IMG/VR virus record: IMGVR_UViG_3300027896_000014
Coordinates: 1 to 64,000 of that record
Direction: 5' to 3' (one strand)
Length of the DNA: 64,000 bases
DNA from: a virus
Both the position numbers and the translations under genes were made by a program. Positions 23,634-31,318 of the stretch are shown here, piece by piece. How positions within the stretch are numbered: position 1 is the stretch's first letter; each line of letters opens with the position of its first letter. The notes under the pieces are model-generated. The model did no database searches and was not told where the DNA came from. It was given only the letters and a program-made list of their open reading frames with translations.

Positions 23634-24062
23634 ATGTTTAAAAAAACAAAACTTTTAGTATTGGTATTGGCCATATGCTTACTGTTACCCCTTGCCTCAC
23701 TTGCGGCCCCTACAGAAACAACTAATTGGGTGGTGGACCCTTATGGGATCAGCGAGCAATATGGATTAGCCATGATGCTCAATAGAATGGGCACCAGAGT
23801 TTTATTCCAGATTGGGAGTTGGGTTATTCCTTATAATGGCCCGACTTATGATTATTGTGCTACATTTCAAGATCAAGTCGTTGGAGGGGGGATTCGTGCC
23901 CAACTTTTCACTGGCAACTTTGATATTTGGGTAACACCAGCCAGTGTGACTGTAGGGCCATTTGGGAGTTTATTGCTTGCGGATATAATTATCACCCCAG
24001 GCACAAATTACAGACTATGGTATTCAGTGAGGACCACTCCTTGGCCTCCAAGGAATCAGTAA
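23634..24062 (+). CDS. secreted small beta-rich protein (142 aa)
   Basis: 142 residues with AAGGAGGA upstream. Signal peptide MFKKTKLLVLVLAICLLLPL then a cleavage-like SLAAPT. The mature part is beta-rich and aromatic (NWVVDPYGISEQYGLAMMLN, WVIPYNGPTYDY). It lies among head genes, where a Sec signal is unexpected. No family recognised. Confidence 0.7.
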   Translation: MFKKTKLLVLVLAICLLLPLASLAAPTETTNWVVDPYGISEQYGLAMMLNRMGTRVLFQIGSWVIPYNGPTYDYCATFQDQVVGGGIRAQLFTGNFDIWVTPASVTVGPFGSLLLADIIITPGTNYRLWYSVRTTPWPPRNQ

Positions 24063-24106
24063 AATATTTAGATTGGCTCTCCCTTAATTTTTAGAAGGAG
24101 AAATAG

Positions 24107-24457
24107 ATGGCAAAGAAAATTATTATTTTACAGAAGCAGGATTTCACGAATTATTTTGAAGTGTCATTTGTTTTTTGGCTTGCTGTTCCTGTATCTCAGC
24201 AACCCTTTAGGGTTAATTCTTTAGCTACAAGTGTTTATAGCGGAGCCACAACTGCTGAAATTCAAGCTATTCAGGCAGGACAAATATATGAATACGTAGG
24301 AAGAGCATCATATCCCGTCGGTACTGTGAATACTACAATAGCTGCCGATTTAGTGGGAAAGTATAATAATGCTCAAACAGACTTAAGTAATCAAACCCTG
24401 TTCCAATTTTACGGAACATATTGGGATGGGACAGCCTGGACAATACAGGGAGGATAA
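24107..24457 (+). CDS. virion-associated protein (116 aa)
   Basis: 116 residues. AEIQAIQAGQIYEYVGRASY and IAADLVGKYNNAQTDLSNQ are familiar from small phage structural genes upstream of fibre-like genes. AGAAGGAG precedes the ATG. Likely a minor virion or neck-associated protein; role inferred from context. Confidence 0.65.
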   Translation: MAKKIIILQKQDFTNYFEVSFVFWLAVPVSQQPFRVNSLATSVYSGATTAEIQAIQAGQIYEYVGRASYPVGTVNTTIAADLVGKYNNAQTDLSNQTLFQFYGTYWDGTAWTIQGG

Positions 24458-24460
24458 TAG

Positions 24461-24961
24461 ATGGCAACCGCATCAAGGAATATTGGTAGTCATGTCGCAA
24501 TGACAATAACCAATTTAAACAGTTTAGCAAATTCCCAAACTGCGGGTTGGCAATCTGCAAAAGTAGACGATACCTCAACCAAGGCACTCGATTATGAAAT
24601 CGCTGTTAAATTGACGATGGCCAATACCGCACCCGCAAATGATAAGGCCGTTTACGTTTATGCTGTACCTTGGTATTACGATGGTTCAAGTTGGTATCCT
24701 GCGGATTGCGGTACGGGTACATTACCCACTGGGACAGAAGGAACCATTACCATTGCAAGTCCGAATGACATGAGGTTGCTTGGGGTACTAAATTATACAA
24801 CTCAGCAAATGGTTCTGGAAGGGGTATTTTCCTTGCTTAATGCCTTCGGTCAATACCTTCCCGATGGATGGAGTTTGGTCATAATTGATTATTCAGGTGC
24901 TGCCATTGCTGCATCTGCCAATATGGTGGCATACAAACCAATCAAGGTGGACATAGCATAA
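24461..24961 (+). CDS. structural protein (166 aa)
   Basis: 166 residues with TITNLNSLANSQTAGWQSAK, YEIAVKLTMANTAPANDKAV and SPNDMRLLGVLNYTTQQ, a beta-sandwich-like pattern common in phage virion proteins adjacent to LamG fibres. Starts three bases after the previous stop, with GGAGG just upstream. Precise role unknown. Confidence 0.65.
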   Translation: MATASRNIGSHVAMTITNLNSLANSQTAGWQSAKVDDTSTKALDYEIAVKLTMANTAPANDKAVYVYAVPWYYDGSSWYPADCGTGTLPTGTEGTITIASPNDMRLLGVLNYTTQQMVLEGVFSLLNAFGQYLPDGWSLVIIDYSGAAIAASANMVAYKPIKVDIA

Positions 24962-24962
24962 A

Positions 24963-25742
24963 ATGGGCTGGAATCCGAGACCTTTTCTTGGAAGTCAAAT
25001 AAATAGGGCACATCCTCTTTTGAGGGGTTTGAAGTTATGTAGTCCCCTCAATGAAAGTGGAGGACTTTATCTTCAAGACGTGGCCTCGAATCTTAGACAG
25101 GGAACTATTACTGGGGGGATCTGGAAACCTATGGCAGATGATGGGGTTTACCTGAATGGGAGTGGGCAGTATATCGGTTATCCCCAGATTAGCTCTGATT
25201 TAACAAATACTCAGGAAATGACGGTTTCTATGTGCTGCAATATCCTTAATCCTGTTGCTAATGACAGGTATTTTGAAACTAAAGCGGTTTACAGTGATCT
25301 CAATGGTTGGACAATACAAGACTCTGGAGTAGTCAACTTCCAATTCTTTTGTAATGTGGCACAGGTAATTGCTTTACAAGGTTATACCACAGGTGTCTGG
25401 GCTGAGCAGACTATTAGCTATAAGAATCCAGGCAACTGTAATGGATATATTAATGGAGTTTTAAAGGCCCAAGTTGCTACCACTTATGGTATGTCATCTA
25501 ATTCCAATCCTTTCTATATCGCACGTTATGGGTCAGGAGGCAATAATGCCACGATAATGGTTAAGCATATTTTCTTCTGGAACAGGCAATTATCAGATCA
25601 AGAAGTCATGGATTTTTACAACAGGCCCTATGCCATGTTTGAGCAACCCCAGAGGGCGAAGTGGTTTATGTTACCGGTGGCAGGGGTGGCACAGCAGGCA
25701 TATCAACCCTGGGCGCAGATGGGGCCAATTTTGGCGCAATAA
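24963..25742 (+). CDS. LamG/concanavalin-like virion protein
   Basis: 259 residues. NESGGLYLQDVASNLRQG, NDRYFETKAVYSDLNGW, KNPGNCNGYINGVLKAQ, and KHIFFWNRQLSDQEVMDFYN match the laminin-G-like jelly roll used in carbohydrate- or adhesin-binding phage fibres. The C-terminus MFEQPQRAKWFML is typical of these proteins. Likely surface-exposed and host-receptor related. Confidence 0.8.
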   Translation: MGWNPRPFLGSQINRAHPLLRGLKLCSPLNESGGLYLQDVASNLRQGTITGGIWKPMADDGVYLNGSGQYIGYPQISSDLTNTQEMTVSMCCNILNPVANDRYFETKAVYSDLNGWTIQDSGVVNFQFFCNVAQVIALQGYTTGVWAEQTISYKNPGNCNGYINGVLKAQVATTYGMSSNSNPFYIARYGSGGNNATIMVKHIFFWNRQLSDQEVMDFYNRPYAMFEQPQRAKWFMLPVAGVAQQAYQPWAQMGPILAQ

Positions 25743-25762
25743 CGACTAAAGAAAGGAAAACG

Positions 25763-25990
25763 ATGATGTTGGAAAGAACGAAGACTCAAGGAGAGCTTTT
25801 GGCAGAAGCCCAAATCGCAGACGACAAACGGTGTGATGACTGTATGAAAGAGGTTCAGACCGTACTCAGAAAATACAATTGTCTTATGTCCCCCGTTTTT
25901 CACATAACGACCAAGGGCATCCAGGGTAATGTGACGATAGAAGCACTTCCAATAATTCCAGGCAGAGATAATGGAGGGAAATTGAGGTAA
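25763..25990 (+). CDS. hypothetical protein (75 aa)
   Basis: 75 residues from MMLERTKTQGELLAEAQ, chosen for GAAAGGA upstream. The middle has DDCMKEVQTVLRKYNC and a beta-rich end (GNVTIEALPIIPG). Unknown; followed by a hairpin and terminator. Confidence 0.6.
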   Translation: MMLERTKTQGELLAEAQIADDKRCDDCMKEVQTVLRKYNCLMSPVFHITTKGIQGNVTIEALPIIPGRDNGGKLR

Positions 25991-26020
25991 CTAATTTTAT
26001 TTTAACATAGGGAAAACAAA

Positions 26021-26042
26021 ATTCCCGTTTGGCCACGGGAAT
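26021..26042. other. perfect 8-bp hairpin
   Basis: ATTCCCGT, loop TTGGCC, ACGGGAAT. It lies 14 bases upstream of the terminator stem, so the two form a tandem structured RNA. Confidence 0.6.
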
Positions 26043-26056
26043 CCCAAGCATAAGAA

Positions 26057-26094
26057 AGCCCAACTGTACGTACAGGCAGTTGGGCTTTTTTTTT
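26057..26094 (+). terminator. Rho-independent terminator
   Basis: AGCCCAACTG, ten-base loop TACGTACAGG, CAGTTGGGCT and a run of T (26086-26094). A perfect 10-bp stem. The next gene starts 30 bases later, so this ends the upstream transcript or attenuates it. Confidence 0.85.
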
Positions 26095-26123
26095 GGGACA
26101 CAGGCTAAAAGGAGGAAAGAACC

Positions 26124-26606
26124 ATGAGAGAGTACACAGTTACCGGACAAAACATCACAGTATCAGGCGGTCCAACCCTTGTCCTTATCAACCCGGTGGC
26201 AGGAACGGCAATCGAAATTTTGCGTTGCTGGTGTTCTCAGATGGCCAACGCCACGAGCGCCCAACAGGGAATACAAATGGGCACTAAAGCATCGGCCTTC
26301 GGGACTTACGTTTCCGCTACACCTGGCAAGACGAAATCAGGCGACCCTGTATCTGGAATTGCTGGTGGCACGACTGGCGCCGCAGGCACATGCGGAATCA
26401 ATGCCTCCGCCGAGGGAGCGGGAACTGCACTCGCAATCTATCCTGATGCGTTCAACGTGCTTAACGGTTGGCTCTGGGTGCCGACACCACGAGAGACGTT
26501 CATCATCCGGGCAGCCGATTCATTGGCCTTTCAACTAAAGTTCAGTACAACCCCAGGGACTTTGACGGGGTGGAACTTTGGCGTAACCTATTCCGAACTT
26601 GGATGA
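26124..26606 (+). CDS. virion-associated protein (160 aa)
   Basis: 160 residues, beta-rich with TVTGQNITVSGGPTLVLIN, GTAIEILRCWCSQ and TPRETFIIRAADSLAFQLK, a pattern found in small phage capsid-decorating or tail proteins. AAAGGAGGA upstream. Predicted to be a decoration-type protein; inference. Confidence 0.6.
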   Translation: MREYTVTGQNITVSGGPTLVLINPVAGTAIEILRCWCSQMANATSAQQGIQMGTKASAFGTYVSATPGKTKSGDPVSGIAGGTTGAAGTCGINASAEGAGTALAIYPDAFNVLNGWLWVPTPRETFIIRAADSLAFQLKFSTTPGTLTGWNFGVTYSELG

Positions 26607-26618
26607 CAAATCCAATGA

Positions 26619-27179
26619 TTACGGTGAGTTACAGATTATACGGCTGATATGTGTTTGGCTAAATCCATACATCAAAGCCAACATGGATTGGGAAATTCCA
26701 CCCGCTGCATAGCGGGTACGAATTTCTTGAATTTCTTCCGCCGTAATCCGTTTAATTGGAAAACGATTCTTTTTAAGCATGTCTTGTGTGTTGTCTTTCA
26801 AAGTACCGAGGAACAGATGATTTGGATTAACGCAGGGAGGATTATCACATTTATGACAAACAGCCATTCCCTCTGGAATTGGACCATGATGAAGTTCCCA
26901 GGATACACGATGGGCTTGCAATCCAGATTTGTCGTTGCCATTGCCAAGTCTTCCATATCCGAATTCAGATTTAGCCCCGATCCAAATCCAACAGGTATCG
27001 ATTTTTTTAACCTTTTCCCAAAACTTTTCGGAGATGGGACGCACTTTAGAAAGGTGATAGCAACGTGGGCTACAGCAATGACCAGCATCCCGTTTTATCT
27101 CACTCGGCCAAACAAAATGTATGCGTTGACAAATAGGACAGATTCGTTCGACTTGTCCAGGATAGGTACGGTTTAACAT
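26619..27179 (-). CDS. HNH homing-type endonuclease, antisense in the virion operon
   Basis: 186 residues. Cys-rich N-terminus (CPICQRI, CCSPRC), then CWIWIGAKSEFGYGRL, AHRVSWELHHGPIPEG, VCHKCDNPPCVNPNHLFLGT, the HNH_3 signature. A helix-turn-helix follows (SQSMLALMYGFSQTHISRI). AAAGGAGGT precedes the ATG. It opposes all neighbours and sits between two virion genes, as an inserted selfish nuclease would. No intron is evident. Confidence 0.88.
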   Translation of the reverse strand: MLNRTYPGQVERICPICQRIHFVWPSEIKRDAGHCCSPRCYHLSKVRPISEKFWEKVKKIDTCWIWIGAKSEFGYGRLGNGNDKSGLQAHRVSWELHHGPIPEGMAVCHKCDNPPCVNPNHLFLGTLKDNTQDMLKKNRFPIKRITAEEIQEIRTRYAAGGISQSMLALMYGFSQTHISRIICNSP

Positions 27180-27253
27180 GGTTAACCTCCTTTATTTGGT
27201 GTTGTGTATGACAGTATATCACTTGGTTAGACAAAATACAAGGAGAATTTAAT

Positions 27254-28381
27254 TTGGGACTCTATTATAACCCTCCCCAGCCCCCAGCGATGGCACCGAG
27301 TATTGTACCGGAGGTATACCCGGTAGCGACGGACAATCCTCCGTTCGTTCATCCTGGGAGACCTGGGCCTGAGTTCTTTCGTCTACTGGCGGCATGGGTA
27401 AATCCTGACACTCCAGACCCACTTCCTTATCGGAGACAGATTACTTCTGCGCTCGCAGGATGGAGTGTGGACAATCCGCCAACAAGACGTGACCCATCTC
27501 TACCCCTAATCACAATGCAGTGGCAGCCACCGGACCCACTTCCTTACCGACGGCAGATTACCTCTGCGGTTCCTGGCTGGAGTGTCGATACGCCACCATT
27601 AGGAATTTCAAATCTTCCAACTATCCTAATTACATGGCGGCCTCCGGACCCGCAGCCATATCAAGCGGTTCGTTCAATGGTGCCGACGGTTTACCCGGTA
27701 ATTTTTAACGATCCGCCATTCGGCCAAGCAAGAAACAGTCAATCTCTTTCAACCGTTATTTCGTGGTGGCTTCCAGATCCGCTGCCACAGGGAAGCAGGA
27801 TTTCGTGGATACCGATATATCAACCAATCGTTGTTGCGAACCCTCCATTTATTCTGCCGTTGGTTCTTTACAACATTCTGGACTCTTGGATACCCCCAGA
27901 CCCGCAACCGAGGCAGATACCTCCGAGTATATTACCAACGGTATATCCAGTTCAGGTAAGCAATCCACCGTTTGGGATACCGAGTCCAAACCTTCCGACT
28001 ATTCTGGCGACGTGGAGACCCCCAGACCCGCAACCACAGCGGATTATTCCGACCTCATCTTTTCCTGGGTATAGCGTGGACAACCCACCAGTAGGGATCC
28101 CGAATCCGAACCTTCCTTCCATTTTGGTTACATGGCGCCCTCCCGATCCTCAACCGCAGCGATGGATACCAAGCATTATTCCTTCTCAATATCCAGTCGT
28201 TGTTTATAATCCGCCCTTTGACAAGGCAAGAAGTAGTCAAACTTTCTATGAGATTTTAAATTCCTGGGTGCCTCCTGAGCCAATCAGGATGGCGAGTCGT
28301 GCAGTGATTCAACCAGGGATCACCGTCACAGTGAAATTCAGGGCATTTGCTGATGATGATGTCATCACGTTTTCGTTTTAG
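27254..28381 (+). CDS. proline-rich tandem-repeat protein
   Basis: 375 residues from a TTG with AAGGAGA upstream. About eight repeats of roughly 41 residues, each with a PPDPQP-type turn, then S...P.YPV or GWSVDNPP, an NPPFG-type segment, and L.TIL.TW(R). Last 35 residues are a short unrelated beta-rich end (GITVTVKFRAFADDD). No family recognised. Extended proline-rich repeats suit a rigid spacer or fibre; located between virion proteins. Confidence 0.75.
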   Translation: MGLYYNPPQPPAMAPSIVPEVYPVATDNPPFVHPGRPGPEFFRLLAAWVNPDTPDPLPYRRQITSALAGWSVDNPPTRRDPSLPLITMQWQPPDPLPYRRQITSAVPGWSVDTPPLGISNLPTILITWRPPDPQPYQAVRSMVPTVYPVIFNDPPFGQARNSQSLSTVISWWLPDPLPQGSRISWIPIYQPIVVANPPFILPLVLYNILDSWIPPDPQPRQIPPSILPTVYPVQVSNPPFGIPSPNLPTILATWRPPDPQPQRIIPTSSFPGYSVDNPPVGIPNPNLPSILVTWRPPDPQPQRWIPSIIPSQYPVVVYNPPFDKARSSQTFYEILNSWVPPEPIRMASRAVIQPGITVTVKFRAFADDDVITFSF

Positions 28382-28392
28382 AGGTTTTTGGT

Positions 28393-28872
28393 ATGGTACG
28401 TCCATTTGAAATTCATTCAAAGAGCGTTTTGCTTTTTTCCTATGACCCGTCGACCGGAGAATTTATCCCGGTTGTGGCGAACCCTTCGGGAGAGCTCAAG
28501 ATGGCGGGCAATCTAAACCTCGCTGCCGATATCGAGATAGACGGTACGCCAGTTTTGAATAGACGCTTTTTGGTAAATGCTTCGGGAGACAATACGCTGG
28601 TTACGATCGCATCCGGCCAGTACATGAAACTCTACAAGGCCATTCTATCAGTGAGTGCCGATATTTCGGGAGAGGTAACGTTAAAGCTCGGTGGGAACTT
28701 CTTAGCAGGGGTACAAAATCCGAAATCAGGTGGTCAGTACATGCTGGTTTCTTCATTCCCGGACTTTGAACAGGGGATTTCCACCGGAGATGCACTCATT
28801 TTGAATCTTCCAAGTGGCACTACGGTAACTTTGAATTGTTCCTATGAAATCAGGAGTGCAGGGGTTCTATGA
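28393..28872 (+). CDS. virion-associated beta-rich protein (159 aa)
   Basis: 159 residues: VRPFEIHSKSVLLFSYDP then a beta-sandwich-like domain (NLNLAADIEIDGTPVLNR, GEVTLKLGGNFLAG). The GQYMKLYKAILSVSADISG segment recurs in phage capsid-stabilising or receptor-like proteins. Overlaps the next start (ATGA). Role inferred from context. Confidence 0.6.
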   Translation: MVRPFEIHSKSVLLFSYDPSTGEFIPVVANPSGELKMAGNLNLAADIEIDGTPVLNRRFLVNASGDNTLVTIASGQYMKLYKAILSVSADISGEVTLKLGGNFLAGVQNPKSGGQYMLVSSFPDFEQGISTGDALILNLPSGTTVTLNCSYEIRSAGVL

Positions 28873-29060
28873 AAGCAAGGGTCAAAATACTTTCAACGAC
28901 GATAGACCCAGAAAACATCTGGATGGCAGATATTGGGAAATTACTGTCAGTTATTTCTGAGATCAAGGAACAAAACGAAAGGATATTGGCCATTCTCAAC
29001 CGACCATCATTGTTAAACAGGCTGAAACTGTGGGTAAAAAAATTATTTAGGAGGAATTAG
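28869..29060 (+). CDS. small helical protein (63 aa)
   Basis: 63 residues; a helix with SEIKEQNERILAILNRPSLL and a basic C-terminal tail. Coupled by ATGA to the preceding gene. Unknown function. Confidence 0.55.
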   Translation: MKARVKILSTTIDPENIWMADIGKLLSVISEIKEQNERILAILNRPSLLNRLKLWVKKLFRRN

Positions 29061-29062
29061 CT

Positions 29063-29410
29063 ATGGCAGCTTTCTTTGAAAAAAGGACCAAAAGACAGAA
29101 CAGACATCCCAAAACAGGCTATATGCCTGACCGATACGAAACCGAAGAGGATCTCAAGGCCTTGGCAAGAAAGAAAAAGATCGAGAAAGACCTTGAGCGA
29201 CACAACAGAGTTAAGCAATTCGCCAGGGAAAAGCTCAAGGAAAGGCAGGCCAGGGGCAGAGAACAATCTGAGGCTCAGGTCAAGGGAGTAGACATGACAG
29301 TTTTCGATAAACCGGAAACCACCGAACATCATCAGGACGACAGGTATCTTCAGCCGAAGCCAAAGGATAAAAAACATTTTCAGAAACCGAGAACTATAAC
29401 TCACGGTTAA
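29063..29410 (+). CDS. hypothetical protein, paralogue 1 (115 aa)
   Basis: 115 residues, basic and charged, with TGYMPDRYETEEDLKALARK, then a long charged helix. The next gene has a matching YSPEKYEIEEDLRALGRA segment, so the two are tandem paralogues. GGAGGA upstream. Unknown role, perhaps scaffold-associated. Confidence 0.6.
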   Translation: MAAFFEKRTKRQNRHPKTGYMPDRYETEEDLKALARKKKIEKDLERHNRVKQFAREKLKERQARGREQSEAQVKGVDMTVFDKPETTEHHQDDRYLQPKPKDKKHFQKPRTITHG

Positions 29411-29426
29411 AGGGAGGAGGTAAGCC

Positions 29427-29675
29427 ATGGCAAAGAAGAAGAAATCAACCGGCATCGTGGATCAACCATATTCACCCGAAAAGTATGAGATTGAGGAGGA
29501 TTTGAGAGCGCTCGGTCGTGCTCATGCAGTAAGAAAAGATCCAGAGAGAATGAAAAAGGCCAAGACCTTGGCAAAAGAAAAGCTTGATGAGAACCAGAAG
29601 AAGAAGGAAGAGGCCGAACATCTCATCGATTTGGGGCAAGGGGAAAAAGAAGAAGGCGAAAAAGAAAAAGAATAA
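29427..29675 (+). CDS. hypothetical protein, paralogue 2 (82 aa)
   Basis: 82 residues. Its YSPEKYEIEEDLRALGRA then RMKKAKTLAKEKLDENQ parallels the previous protein's segment, indicating gene duplication. Highly charged throughout. GGGAGGAGG upstream. Unknown role. Confidence 0.6.
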   Translation: MAKKKKSTGIVDQPYSPEKYEIEEDLRALGRAHAVRKDPERMKKAKTLAKEKLDENQKKKEEAEHLIDLGQGEKEEGEKEKE

Positions 29676-29703
29676 AAATCAAACAAAAAAGGAGGGATGA
29701 AAC

Positions 29704-29946
29704 ATGCCTGCTGGAACAATAACACTTTTAAAGAGTTTGGCTCAAAAGGTGAACGCTATCGTAACTGATAATACTAACCTGTTTTTTGGGTGCAACGAAG
29801 GGACGATTTATAAGTATGTCATCTCCGGTGGTGCAACAACCATTGTGGCGAAGCTAAACGGAGAGATTGTCGACATGACGTATTACAGCAACGTCCTCTA
29901 TGTGGGACTTGCAGATGGAACCCAGTACTCTGTGACAACCGCATAA
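29704..29946 (+). CDS. small beta-rich protein (80 aa)
   Basis: 80 residues: GCNEGTIYKYVISGGATTIV and NVLYVGLADGTQYSV resemble single blades of beta-propeller repeats. AAAGGAGG upstream. It sits just before the scaffold gene; perhaps a head decoration protein. Confidence 0.6.
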   Translation: MPAGTITLLKSLAQKVNAIVTDNTNLFFGCNEGTIYKYVISGGATTIVAKLNGEIVDMTYYSNVLYVGLADGTQYSVTTA

Positions 29947-29970
29947 GATCGAACGAAAGGAGAAATCGAG

Positions 29971-31026
29971 ATGGCAAAAGAAAAGGAAAAAGTTGACGAG
30001 GTGAAGTTACCCGTAGAGGAAGAAGGCGAGAAGCCCCCCGAGGGATATACCGCAGAGGAATGGAACGACCTCTCGGACACAGAAAAAGAAGGTGTCCTTA
30101 TTGGCATTAAGGAACCCGACGAAGAAGAACCAGAAGAAATAGACGATGACACCCTGAAGGCGATCGCTGGCGAAGAAGAAAAGCCACCGGAGGAGAAACC
30201 ACCGAAGGAGAAGCTGGCAGAAGAAAAGAAACCCGTAGAGGGAAAACCCCCAGAGGAGAAGCCGCCTGAAGAGAAACCACCGGAGGAAAAGCCACCGGAG
30301 GAGAAACCTCCGGAAGAGAAGGTGGAGGCTCCCGTACGGACATCCGATGAAGAGCTATTGGGTTTCAGGGCATTTGTTGCGGATAGCGAAGTTACCGTGA
30401 ACGAATCGGTTTCCGACGAGGTTCAAAAGAAACTCGATGACCTCACAACTAAATTTGATGCTGGCGACATTGAACGTGCTCAATATGAGAGGGAAAGAGA
30501 CGCACTCAATCGACAGATTATGTACGACACCGAAAGAGATCGGGAACGGGCCAAGGGTGACAAGGTTTGGGAAAAGGAGACCAGGCACTTTTTGGATAAC
30601 CGACCCGAATACCTTGGAGACCTTGGGGAAGATGGCAAGTTTCATACCAATGCGAGGAGTAGAAGTCTTTATGGTGCTCTGGCAGAAACGATAAAAGCAA
30701 TTGGAGCCGATCCCAAGTATGCCAGCGGCACGGGGATGCAACTCCTTATCGCTGCGGATAAGGAGGTTAGACAAGCCTTCGGTATTGTCGAAAAACCCAA
30801 AGAAAAGGGAAAGGAAGTTGTCAAGGAAAAGGTGAAGGAAGAGGGAAAACCGCCTGCACCGCTCCCAGACCATCAGACGCTTAGTGATGTTCCAAATGCT
30901 GCACCCAATACTACGGAAGGTGCATGGGGTCAGTTGGACAAACTTCGTGGCGAAGACTATGAGGAAGCCCTTGAGAGACTGACTCCAAAACAACGAGAAG
31001 CCTATCTTGATAATCTGAGGCGATGA
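29971..31026 (+). CDS. head scaffolding protein-like (351 aa)
   Basis: 351 residues, acidic and Lys/Glu/Pro-rich. Residues about 70-110 are a run of KPPEEK-type hexapeptide repeats. The second half is helical with EERAQYERERDALNRQI-like charged segments and a basic end YLDNLRR. Position immediately before the coat protein and the low-complexity helical character indicate a scaffold or protease-associated assembly protein. The repeat is a likely site of replication slippage. Confidence 0.75.
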   Translation: MAKEKEKVDEVKLPVEEEGEKPPEGYTAEEWNDLSDTEKEGVLIGIKEPDEEEPEEIDDDTLKAIAGEEEKPPEEKPPKEKLAEEKKPVEGKPPEEKPPEEKPPEEKPPEEKPPEEKVEAPVRTSDEELLGFRAFVADSEVTVNESVSDEVQKKLDDLTTKFDAGDIERAQYERERDALNRQIMYDTERDRERAKGDKVWEKETRHFLDNRPEYLGDLGEDGKFHTNARSRSLYGALAETIKAIGADPKYASGTGMQLLIAADKEVRQAFGIVEKPKEKGKEVVKEKVKEEGKPPAPLPDHQTLSDVPNAAPNTTEGAWGQLDKLRGEDYEEALERLTPKQREAYLDNLRR

Positions 31027-31027
31027 T

Positions 31028-31258
31028 ATGTCACAGGGACTGATAAAACTTTGTAACCAAAACGATGAGATTGTCTTCGACCTTCGAGGTAAGGCACCAA
31101 ATGCTAACGAAATCTCTGTGACCCCTATTGAGAAGGCGGGAAGACAGTGGGTCTTAAAAATCTGGTGTGATCCCTCTATTAAAATCAGACAGTTCAGGAA
31201 TGTGTCTCTTGGAGGGACAGAAAGGAGAGAGTTAACACCTAAAAGTAAAATTCCATAA
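31028..31258 (+). CDS. hypothetical protein (76 aa)
   Basis: 76 residues, starting one base after the scaffold stop. Beta-rich (NDEIVFDLRGKAPNANEIS, WVLKIWCDPSIKI). Located between scaffold and coat protein; perhaps a head decoration or assembly factor. Confidence 0.6.
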   Translation: MSQGLIKLCNQNDEIVFDLRGKAPNANEISVTPIEKAGRQWVLKIWCDPSIKIRQFRNVSLGGTERRELTPKSKIP

Positions 31259-31318
31259 ACGATCTTAACAACGATCGGCTTACGACGGCCAAAAAAATTC
31301 TAAAGAAGGAGGTACATC

